The notes under the pieces are model-generated. The model did not search any database. It was given only the letters and a program-made list of their open reading frames with translations, and was not told the DNA's origin. Of a stretch of 64,000 nt of DNA, positions 55,028-64,000 are shown in pieces (position 1 is the first letter of the stretch; every line of letters begins with the position of its first letter). This stretch comes from Alentia gelatinosa. Its lineage: Eukaryota; Annelida; Polychaeta; Phyllodocida; Polynoidae. A program made the position numbers and the translations under genes. The stretch spans positions 59,522,841-59,586,840 of the forward strand of contig OX465584.1 of the NCBI GenBank assembly GCA_950022655.1, read 5' to 3'.

Positions 55028-55443
55028 CAGGGGCGTCAGAGCGTTTTGAAAGTGGGGGGGGGGGGCGAACTGAAAAATTGCTGACTTTTTTCTTGGTATG
55101 AAATCAGACATTTGCCTGTTCCTCTGGACATTTGCCTGTTCCTCTGCGAAAAGTCAGACTTTGACACTTTTCCACAGTGAAAAGTCAGGACCTAGCCTTC
55201 ATTACATGCTAAAAAGTCGGACTCTGACACTTTTCCACAGTGAAAAGTCAGGACCTAGCCTTCATTGCACACTAAAAAGTCGGACTTTGACATTTTTCTA
55301 TGCTGAAAAGTCAAGACAGGTTTTACACACGTTTGAGTAAAATTTGAAGCTGCTGACTTTTTGGGGCTGGCAAAAAAGTGGGGGGGGGGGGGGCAGTCGC
55401 CCCCCCCCCCACTGCCCCCCCCCCCCCCATTCTGACGCCACTG
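55028..55443. mobile_element. Family M element copy 2, 5-bp target duplication
   Basis: Ends CAGGGGCGTCAGA and TCTGACGCCACTG, flanked by AGTTG at 55023-55027 and 55444-55448. Inside: ~62-bp units of AAGTCAGACTTTGACAC and GTGAAAAGTCAGGACCTAGC (inverted relative to 36945-37330), then a G run facing C runs at 55379-55428. TIR style and a 5-bp TSD would fit a hAT-like element (inference). Confidence 0.7.
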
Positions 55444-55717
55444 AGTTGGTAAGTAAAATATTGGAATAGAAACCAATCAACAACTTGTAGTGTATCAACT
55501 TTGACTTTGGAGGTATCAGGTTTTGTTTGATTTAGGACATGTGAAGGTACTTGTCGATGAGTTATATCGGTACTAGCACATCCGTTTACACTTTCCAGAA
55601 TTAAACAATATCATGATTCCCATGTGGGAAAGTGTAAGCGAAACTATTGCTGCAACAATAGGGAAGTTAGTTTAAACTATAATGACCCAACTCGACCCAG
55701 GACTGGAGGCAACACGA

Positions 55718-56023
55718 CCTGGGACCTGTTTCAGTAGTTTCGTGACATCAGGCCTAGACAGATCTATATCAACAGTGGCACCAACAGTGCAAGCAACAGC
55801 GGGAAAAGTCTATCAAATATCAGAGGGCCGGAGCGGCCAATCTTTATATTCGGAACTATTATAGTTTATATATATCCCCTACTCATGTTAAAGTGTCGCC
55901 GCTTAATTCCTACACGAAGTGAGTGAAATTCCGCGTGTCATCGACTGCAGTCTTGTGATCTGTCCGTATGTTGTCAGAGACACCAAATGGACATGTCACG
56001 GAACTACTGAAACAGGTCCCAGG
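55718..56023. mobile_element. 306-bp MITE with ~30-bp inverted ends
   Basis: CCTGGGACCTGTTTCAGTAG at the left, CTACTGAAACAGGTCCCAGG (one base apart) at the right. The arms continue for about 30 bp with one mismatch. Short frames inside have no motif. Confidence 0.75.
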
Positions 56024-56694
56024 GCCCGTTTTATCTTGAATTCTGGTTGGGGAAGACAGTCCCCACGAAGGAGACCTCCACGGACGACTTATTGTGCAAG
56101 AGCTTCAGTCACGTTTCATTACCCCTATCATCCATACGGAGAGAAAGCCTCGTTCGTAGTATCGTTCGCCTGAAAGACACTTTGGAGGAGACTTCAACGA
56201 GGGTTTCTAAAGGCTGCAAGTGGTGCCACGGTGGTACTTTTTAAACTAATTTCATCATTTGTAATTATAAATGAATCTAACTAAATATCTCAATATTTCT
56301 CCATCTACCAGCTCCAGTTAGTATTTGAATCATAATAATCGTATTTCTGCTACTCTAAATAAAGAAATATAGTCACAGACATTTGTTCCCTCTCATTACT
56401 CCTTGGTTAGTTCTGTAACTGTATTATTATCCATGTATACATCTATTTTTACATCAATTGGTACAGTTCCAAATATACTGAGAGCTAGAGATAATTAACT
56501 TAGTCAATTTGCCCGAAACTATAAGAGTGAAAAATGTCAAAAGGAAACGGCAGAAACTTCAGTTTAATTAACCTAAGCAAACACTTATTTGACTTTCTAT
56601 ACTAGATTTTTATCAAGGTTAAGTATTATTTGAAGGGCAGCCTGACAGTCGACTGATCGAATTTGCGTACAAAATATTTAGACCACCACTATAA
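56024..56694. other. No recognisable feature
   Basis: No gene or repeat recognised. Confidence 0.4.
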
Positions 56695-56975
56695 AGCCCA
56701 GCGTCCACCTCCTACGATATGGCTCTGATATGGTCTACAATGCACCTCCTGATAAAAAATCAAAATCGCGTCGGAAGGTCACCCAATGTCGGGGTAGTTG
56801 ACCACGTTTCTGCAAATAGGCATAAAAAAAAACCTTTACAATTTATGGCAGATTGGCATGTCTAGACATATGTCTACGATTTTGCACCCTCCCGATATGT
56901 CTCCGATATTTGCTTTTTGTATCAGTGCCATATCGGAATGTCTAAATTTCTGTCATAGTAGGTGGACGCCAGACC
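56695..56975. mobile_element. Family A element A13
   Basis: TAA-AGCCCAGCGTCCACCTCCT to GTAGGTGGACGCCAGACC-TTA. Several terminal substitutions. Confidence 0.75.
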
Positions 56976-57209
56976 TTACGGTGGGTAATGAAGGTTATGT
57001 GAAAATTAGGGTAAAATTCTTGCACCATGTTGGACTGAGGAATATGCTCAAAACGGTCATGTATCGATGTATCCCTCAGGATAAATACAATTTCTAAAAA
57101 AAAATTTAAAGTATGCAATTCCCGCCAAACTTGTCTTTTCTTGTTTATCATGTCTTTCTTTAGATACACATATATATCACAATTTAATCATCATATCTAT
57201 ATAAATTAA

Positions 57210-57493
57210 GGCCCGGCGTCCACCTACTATGATATGGCTCCGATATGGTCTACGATGCACCTCCAGATAAAAAATCAAAATCGCGTCGGAAGGTCACCTA
57301 ATATCGGGGCAGTTTACCATGTTTCTGTGATTAGGCACCGAAAAAAGCACCTTACGAGGCATGGGAAAGTGGGATATGCAGACATATATGTCTACGATTT
57401 TGCACCTTCCCGATATGTCTCCGATATTGACTTTTTGTATCGGTGCCATATCGGTAGGTCTAAATTTCTATCGCAGTAGGTGGACGCCAGGCC
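57210..57493. mobile_element. Family A element A14
   Basis: TAA-GGCCCGGCGTCCACCTACT to GCAGTAGGTGGACGCCAGGCC. Element H2 starts seven bases later. Confidence 0.8.
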
Positions 57494-57499
57494 CTATAA

Positions 57500-57941
57500 G
57501 GGGGTGCGTCCACCAACCACGACAAGCGACAATGGCTTTCCGACAGGGTCCACGACAGCTCTACGATTAGAAGCCTTGTCGTAGCCTTGTCGTGGTTGGT
57601 GGACCACAGTTCCCGACAAGAGGCTACGACAAGGCCACGACAGGCTGCGACATGAAGCTTGTCGGGGGCCTGTCGGGGGCCTGTCGGGGGCCTTCCGACA
57701 AGGTTACGACAAAATCGAACATGTTCGATTTTGGTGGCGTGTCGTGGCGTGTCGTGGCGTGTCGGGAGGTTGTCGCAGAGGTCTACGATAGAATATTTAG
57801 GTGGAGCGTGCACTTCCCGACAGGCTGCGACAAGGGGTCACGACAGCCCCCCTTCTCACGACAAGGCTGCGACAAGGCTGCGATTGGAACTTTCTTGTCG
57901 GCACGTGTCGCAGCCCTGTCGTGGTTGGTGGACGCACCCCC
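57500..57941. mobile_element. Element H2 (GACAAGG word), TAA-flanked
   Basis: GGGGGTGCGTCCACCAACCA to TGGTTGGTGGACGCACCCCC, TAA at 57497-57499 and 57942-57944. Close to H1, including the AATCGAACATGTTCGATT palindrome and a triplicated GTCGGGGGCCT. Confidence 0.85.
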
Positions 57942-57944
57942 TAA

Positions 57945-58297
57945 ACCACTGTATAGCTTGTAGTTATTCTCTGCGGTGCTAGGTTGTCCTTTTATCAGGT
58001 CATCCCTCCATTGGTTCCAGAGTAATCAATGTAATTCTGCTCCTGTTTTTTTTAATTCTTTTTAATTTAGACATCTGCCATTGACTATACACGATTGGTT
58101 CTTCCAAGCAAATACAGACAACCATCTAGACGTGTGGTATGCAAAGCCATATATCATTATTCATAATGTTTATATTTCTTATAGGTTATCGAGTTCTCTG
58201 TTGACTATAATAGATAGATGGTAAACTACCAGAATACACTTACTTAGTGATAAAGTCTCCCATAGTGACCATGGCCATACTCCAGTCAAACAATGCC
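57945..58297. other. No recognisable feature
   Basis: Nothing recognised. Confidence 0.4.
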
Positions 58298-58570
58298 TTT
58301 AAGACATTGACATTTGTTCCCGTTTCATCCCAAGCATCGGCTCGGTGAGAGTCGGGAATAAAATGTCGATGTACGATACCTAAAGCCCATACGACAGCGA
58401 CATCTACCACCGATTCTTACCGACCCGATCAACTATGACATTTTTTTATTTCAATCGGTTCGTTTTATGAGGTTATAAAGAGAGCAGGTGTGATCGGGAA
58501 GAATATTTATATGAGGATATGAGACTGCGATATTATTGTTCCCGATTATTATCATCGTTGAGGCATCCGA
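58298..58570. mobile_element. Family B-related hairpins, copy B6
   Basis: AAGACATTGACATTTGTTCCC pairs with GGGAATAAAATGTCGATGT, then AAGCCCATACGACAGCGACAT and TCCCGATTATTATCATCG. Two B-type units in tandem, the second incomplete. Confidence 0.55.
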
Positions 58571-59004
58571 AGAAATCAAATCGGGTTGAATTAATCTGTG
58601 TCGGCGGCCAGCATATCGGTCGGTGACCACCTCCATCTTCATTGGAAAATTACTTTTTTTCTCACTACCACCGATTTCTATGTTTTTGTTTCTTTTTTAG
58701 AGAGCTGAACTCTTTTTATTAATCCAGAAAAAAACAGGTGCATAATCAAATTAGTAACCCATCTATTCTGTATAAACATGTGAACGATCCATGATGCACA
58801 ATTGTATATCCAATAGACCACACTTGCTCACTCCAACGCTGAACAATAACTGGAAAAAGAAAACATACTAGAACCTCGCACCAGAGAACGAAATATAGAA
58901 TGTTTGCACATAATTCTTTCACTATCCTGCAAAAATCTGACAATAAAAGTATAAAATGCACCAAAAACATCTATCCACCCAGGCAGAGGATGAACATTTC
59001 TATG
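58571..59004. other. Family L scrap, otherwise no feature
   Basis: 58600-58690 (GGTCGGTGACCACCTCCATC) matches family L in reverse. Nothing else recognised. Confidence 0.4.
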
Positions 59005-59380
59005 TTAACCCTTTAACCGCCGCACTCCAAAACGAGGCAGGAAATGTACTGCCGCACTCCCTACGATTTGTGCATTATTTTGGTTTTCTCCGAGTTCTAA
59101 TCGTAAATCAACATCTCCATGGCACTATATAGACTCAAAACACACAGATACATTGTTTTAAAACTGTTTTATTCAAGTATGGCAAATTTCTAACCCTTTC
59201 GTGTTTAAATTGACTGAGAAAATGAATTTGAAAAGAAATCCAAGTTTATGCATCATGCGGCAGTTCGCACGGGAATGCCTGGAGGCATCATGCGGTGGTA
59301 GCCATGGGAATGCCTCCAGGCATCATGCGGCGGTTCGCCCGGGAATGCCTGGAGGCATCATGTGGCAATGAAAGGGTTAA
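59005..59380. mobile_element. piggyBac-like MITE 1 (TTAA-flanked)
   Basis: TTAACCCTTTAACCGCCGCA at the left, TGTGGCAATGAAAGGGTTAA at the right. TTAA at both ends and the CCCTTT start are typical of piggyBac-type elements. The interior holds a 35-bp hairpin minisatellite (59251-59366). No ORF. Confidence 0.8.
59251..59366. repeat. 35-bp minisatellite inside piggyBac-like MITE 1
   Basis: GGGAATGCCT recurs at 59271, 59306 and 59341. Units alternate ATGCCTGGAGGCATC and ATGCCTCCAGGCATC, joined by GCGGYGGTNGCC-like linkers. Confidence 0.85.
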
Positions 59381-59762
59381 CCATACATGCTCATACTCTT
59401 CAGGCTTGTCAGGTCCTGTACATATTGAACAATCGGTACATATATGGCACAGAAAATCGGTCATCATGTGCAAACAGAATATGTGCTTTGGATTCAAAGA
59501 TTATTGGCACGGATAGATTCTCAAGAAGGACCCTCGACCGATTTTTGTTTAGGGTGCACATAATCAGTGGTTTTGTTGCCAGGTGAAAACGCCACATGTA
59601 TAGCGGGATTCACACGATCGGATTCATGTACCTCACAAGGTGTTTGTCTAGGACAAATCCTGCTGAGATTCTGTACTCAAACACAATCTTTTCCTCTAGA
59701 TAATATGGTTCCATTTCCCTGAGACCTGTTTTTCCCCTTGTAATTGTTGGTGATATTTACTC
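59381..59762. other. Family L-like fragment; outer repeat arm
   Basis: 59381-59600 resembles 53870-54000 (CTTCAGGCTTGTCAGGTCCTG, AACAATCGGTACATATATGG), interrupted by MITE 1. 59619-59640 is the exact complement of 60862-60883. Confidence 0.55.
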
Positions 59763-60688
59763 TTAACCCTTTCCTTACCGCACCTAGCATAGTGCGTAGT
59801 GCGTTAACGACCGCGCCTCCTGCAGCGAACGTTCCCACCACTACCGCACGTCGCACGCTGAACAGACGTCAGAATACCGGCCTATTCTGCAGGCGTCAGA
59901 AAATCGCTCAAAGTGCAGAGTGGTGCATCACTAATTAGCAAATTTAAATAACATAGAGAAATAATTTGATAATTTGAATGATACCAAATAAAAGAAGAGA
60001 CTTCAGGCTTTATTTTCATACCATTCGTTATGAAATAGATCGATATTTAATAATCATATTGATATTTCAAATTGCAGGAAGAATTTGAGACTTTTTTTTG
60101 CTCCATTGACACAAGCCTGTACATAGGCCCAACATAGCACTGCACTTACAAAGATGTGTATCTTTTTTTTCATCGCGATGACAATGTTTTTTTTTACATA
60201 AGTAATAATGAAAAGATATGGAGAACATATCTGTGATATTGTTTTATATATAGAATTAATATATTATGGAGAAATCATGAAAATGCGATATGCCTAATAG
60301 GTGGCGCCCAGGGCACTATGTATTATATGTAGGTGTCAGACCTTCTTTTTTCAACTTGCCATTATCTACAGCAGGGTATAAACATCACCATGTCAACCAT
60401 TCTTCAATAATTCTGCTAATTACGATATGTAATATGTTTTTCTTTAATAAGAGAAAATCTTTTTTAAATCGATGCATTATTTTCGGAAATATAATGTCTC
60501 ACGTGTTCTTTTATAAAAATGCTGCATTTATGCAGCAGCGGTATTCCCATGGTGCTGCATAAATGCAGCAGCGGTATTCCCATGGTGCTGCATAAATGCA
60601 GCAGCGGTATTCCTATGGTGCTGCATATATGCAGCAGCGGTACTGGCGTGCTGCTGCATATATGCAGCAGCGGTAGTGAAAGGGTTAA
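59763..60688. mobile_element. piggyBac-like MITE 2 (TTAA-flanked, 926 bp)
   Basis: TTAACCCTTTCCTTACCGCA at the left and CGGTAGTGAAAGGGTTAA at the right, about 19 bp with two mismatches. No transposase frame. The right subterminal region is a 33-bp minisatellite. Confidence 0.8.
60529..60673. repeat. 33-bp minisatellite inside piggyBac-like MITE 2
   Basis: TGCAGCAGCGGTA recurs at 60531, 60564, 60597, 60630 and 60663. Each unit pairs GTGCTGCAT with ATGCAGCAG across two to three bases and is joined by GGTATTCCCATGG. Confidence 0.9.
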
Positions 60689-60693
60689 AAAGG

Positions 60694-60905
60694 AAGAGAA
60701 TCTCATGAGATTTTGAACCCTGTGCGGTACATGAATCCCATAGTCTAAATTCCATTTTACAAGGAACAGAATCCCATGGAATTTTGAACCCTATGAGGTA
60801 CATGAACCTCACAGTGTGAATTCCATTTTACAAGGAACAGAATATCATGAGGTTTTGAACCTTGTGAGGTACATGAATCCTAAAGTGTGGATTCCACTTA
60901 AAGCT
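60694..60905. repeat. Three 71-bp tandem units
   Basis: TTTTGAACC recurs at 60711, 60782 and 60853. The unit has GAGGTACATGAATCC and GATTCCATTTTACAAGGAAC. Confidence 0.85.
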
Positions 60906-61370
60906 ACTCTGTGGCTTCGTCATATCTTTGCACACGGCAACCTGATTGGTTAACTAATCTCAGCGTCTGTGATTGTCACATAGTACTCTACCAGCATGCA
61001 ACGCGCCAGACAATGATGATGACGTCACGTGTCTAACCACAGCGCCACCTATCTTCCCATCAAAACATGTTTTATTCATTTAATTCTTTTTTTATATAAT
61101 TCTATGTACATTCAGCACTAAATGACATCAGAGGGTGTTCTAAAATAACCCACCCACATCGCACCCACACCCGCAGCACCAATGATGAAGACAGTTATGG
61201 GGGATTTATAAGTGGTCCTACCCACGGGCCCAGGGGCTCTTTCCCCCCTATTAAATCTTATCATTTTGTGGTATGTAATAAATCTCATACCACCCTGATG
61301 TTTTGGTTAATAATTACAAGGCCATTGTCATGAAACCATTGCCACCTCTCTGGTAAATTAATTTAGTATC
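60906..61370. other. No recognisable feature
   Basis: Nothing recognised. Confidence 0.4.
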
Positions 61371-62277
61371 CGCCTAACACCCTCACCCCTTACACACCCC
61401 TCCGTCACCCCACCCTCACCCCACCCTCACCCCCACCCTACACCCCACCCTCACCCCCACCCACACCCCACCCTTACACCACCCTCACCCCACCCTCACC
61501 CCACCCTACACCCCTCCCTACACCCCCTCCCTACACCCCTCCCTACACCCCCTCCCTACACCCCACCCTACACCCCCTCCCTACAGCCCACCCTCACCCC
61601 CACCCTCACCCCACCCTACACCCCTCCCTACACCACCTCCCTACACCCCCTCCCTACACCCCTCCCTACACCCCCGCCCTACACCCCACCCTACACCCCC
61701 TCCCTACAGCCCACCCTCACCCCCACCCTCACCCCACCCTACACCCCTCCCTACACCCCTCCCTACACCCCTCCCTACACCCCCTCCCTACACCCCTCCC
61801 TCACCCCACCCTACACCCCACCCTACACCCCACCCTCACCCCACCCTACACCCCACCCTACACCCCACCCTACACCCCACCCTACACCCCACCCTCACCC
61901 CCACCCTCACCCCACCCTACACCCCTCCCTACACCCCTCCCTACACCCCTCCCTACACCCCCTCCCTACACCCCCTCCCTACACCCCACACTCACCCACA
62001 CCCCACCCACACACCCACACCCCCTCACACCACCCTCACCCCACCCTTACCCCACCCACACCCCACCCTCACCCCCACCCTCACCCCACCCTCACCCCAC
62101 CCTCACCCCACCCTTACACCACCCTCACCCCATCCACACCCCACCCTACACCCCACCCTTACTCCACCTTCACCCCACCCTCACCCCTACCCTCACCCCA
62201 TCCACACCCCACCCTACACCCCTCCCTACACCCCCACCCTCACCCCACCCTCACCCCACCCTCACCCCACCCTCACT
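61371..62277. repeat. C-rich strand-asymmetric array, ~0.9 kb
   Basis: Irregular repetition of CACCCCACCCTCACCC, CACCCCTCCCTACA and variants. There is almost no G on the plus strand. Unit lengths of 10-12 bp alternate in blocks, with longer blocks repeated (for example 61560-61620 and 61683-61740). Confidence 0.9.
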
Positions 62278-62639
62278 CTAACTCAGATTTACCCTTATTC
62301 ATTGTTATTCATAATATGATATCTGGTTGATTCACAGCCGTTTGAACTTGATATGTCAGTCAATCATTGCATTGAGTGGCTGCCGTTGATTCCTTTGCCC
62401 CCATGCCGCATTAATTATCAGTAATTAAACACTATTACACCACAAACTGCCTTCTGGAGCGTGCGTGTTGGCGTGCCATCAGATTCATGGGAGGGTTCTG
62501 TGGATAAAAAAAAGAAATTGTTGTTGTAGAAATCTGTATCTTTCTTTGTTGGTGTTTTGTGATGGATCAAAGAATTTGATTTCATTATGTTTAAGTTCCA
62601 TGTGTTATATTATCATTTTACTTTTTTTGAGGGTTCTGT
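62278..62639. other. No recognisable feature
   Basis: Nothing recognised apart from GAGGGTTCTGTGGATAAAA, which occurs at about 62491 and 62629. Confidence 0.4.
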
Positions 62640-63835
62640 GGATAAAACAAACGCCGGGTTATTCTTCAAGTGGTGCTGAATTCAAGAATCGGTGCCTATA
62701 ATTGTCTTGTGTAAACGCCGGGTTAGTCTTCAAGTGGTGCTAAATTCAAGAATCAGCACCTATAATCATCTCATGTAAACACTGGGTTAGTCTTCAAGTG
62801 GTGCTAAATTCAAGAATCTGCGCCTATAATCGTCCTGTGTAAACGCCAGGTTAGTCTTCAAGTGGTGCTAAATTCAAGAATCGGCGCCTATAATTGTCTT
62901 GTGTAAACGCCGGGTTAGTCTTCAAGTGGTGCTAAATTCAAGAATCGGCGCCTATAATCATCTCGTGTAAACACCGGGTTAGTCTTCAAGTGGTGCTAAA
63001 TTCAAGAATCTGCACCTATAATCATCTATTGTAAACGCCAGGTAGGTCTTCAAGTGGTGCTAAATTCAAAAATCGTCGCCTTGTGTAAACACGGGTTAGT
63101 CTTCAAGTGGTGCTAAATTCAAGAATCTGCACCTATAATCGTCTCATCTAAACGCTGGCCAAGTCTTCAACCGGTGCTAAATTCAGGATTTGGCGCCTAT
63201 AATTGTCTCATGTAAAAGTTGAGTAAGTCTTCAGGTGGTGTTAAATTCTGGAATCGGCGCCTATAGTTGTCTCGTGTAAACGCCGGGTAACTCTTCAGGT
63301 GGTGCTAAATTAAAAAATTGGCGCCTATAATCATCCAGTGTAACCGCCGGGTAAGTCTTCAGGTGGTGCTAAATCTAAACGCTGGCCAAGTCTTCAACCA
63401 GTGCTAAATTCAGGAATTGGCGCCTATAATCGTCTCATGTAAAAGTTGAGTAAGTCTTCAGGTGGTGTTAAATTCAGGAATCGGCACCTATAGTTGTCTC
63501 GTGTAAACGCCGGGTAACTCTTCAGATGGTGCTAAATTAAAAAATTGGCGCCTATAATCATCCAGTGTAAACGCCGGGTAAGTCTTCAGGTGGTGCTAAA
63601 TTCTAAGATCAGCGCCTAAATCGTCTATTGTAAACGCCAGGTAGGTCTTCAAGTGGTCCTAAATTCAAGAACCGTAGCCTAAAACCGTCTCATGTAAACG
63701 CCGGGTAAGTCTTCAAGCGGTGCTAAATTCAAGAATCGACAACTTTAATCGTCTCTTGTTAACGCTGGCTAAGTATTCAAGTGGTGCTAAATTCAAGAAT
63801 CGGCGCCTATAATCGTCTGGTGTAAACGCCGGGTC
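62640..63835. repeat. 64-bp satellite array (~19 units)
   Basis: AGTCTTCAAGTGG recurs at 62725 and 62789, giving a 64-bp period. The unit contains GGTGCTAAATTCAAGAATC, GGCGCCTATAATCGTCTC and GTAAACGCCGGGT. A partial higher-order repeat is visible (63160-63345 and 63385-63590 share the same variant order). The unit corresponds to the right end of element O plus about 12 bp. Confidence 0.9.
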
Positions 63836-64000
63836 ACTGGTTGTTTTCTTTCCCCAGGCGCCGAGTACTATAATATCCGGTAATGTACGCCAGCCACGTG
63901 ACCAAGTGTGGCCGCCCATGATAATATAAATTTTGACATAAGCAGGGCCAAAGACTCCACATTGTTTTACACTTCACAGACAACGCATCCAGGCCTCAGA
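63836..64000. other. No recognisable feature
   Basis: Non-repetitive sequence after the satellite; nothing recognised. Confidence 0.4.

Noticed and set aside
60528..60812. Frames with repeated NTAAAFMQHHG-like peptides
   Set aside because: Product of the 33-bp hairpin minisatellite, which is open in several frames.

Overview
This is eukaryotic, very probably animal (invertebrate), intergenic DNA. It is AT-leaning and has no operons, no bacterial-style gene packing and no host gene that I can recognise. The only long reading frames belong to non-LTR retrotransposons (LINEs). The rest is a dense mosaic of short inverted-repeat DNA transposons, satellites and segmental duplications. I cannot name the species. 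A marine invertebrate such as a lancelet, mollusc or brachiopod is a low-confidence guess from the style and density of the repeats.

Layout. 1-13.4 kb: mixed inverted-repeat elements, including several long palindromes. 13.76-16.71 kb: a ~1.48-kb tandem duplication carrying the 3' end of a LINE. 15.98-25.7 kb: a three-ORF LINE on the minus strand (called Y here), split by a second LINE (X, 17.4-20.9 kb) that inserted inside Y's reverse transcriptase with a 5-bp target duplication. Y carries an ORF1 protein with a coiled coil and L1-ORF1-like region joined to a C-terminal NADAR (YbiA-like) domain, then a frameshifted SGNH-esterase ORF, then an endonuclease/reverse transcriptase ORF. 25.7-46 kb: nested inverted-repeat elements, with several insertions datable by filled/empty-site comparison, plus a 41-bp satellite (39.1-40.0 kb). 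47.6-52.1 kb: a 2,234-bp tandem duplication with no difference found by eye. 52-58.6 kb: more inverted-repeat elements. 59-60.7 kb: two TTAA-flanked piggyBac-like elements carrying hairpin minisatellites. 61.4-62.3 kb: a strongly strand-asymmetric C-rich array. 62.6-63.8 kb: a 64-bp satellite.

Most small elements fall into sets of sibling families. Family A (14 copies or fragments, ~282 bp), C, H, I, J and P are flanked by TTA/TAA trinucleotides (PIF/Harbinger-like) and share an overall plan, but each family carries its own short word repeated many times in both orientations. A second set (D/Q) consists of palindromes with a common central motif, GAGGCGAAGCCGAGTGA, and arms that differ completely between subfamilies while remaining complementary within each copy. 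This concerted word replacement, together with the NADAR-fused LINE ORF1, is the most unusual content of the window. All family names (A, B, C and so on) are local labels. Boundaries were read by eye.
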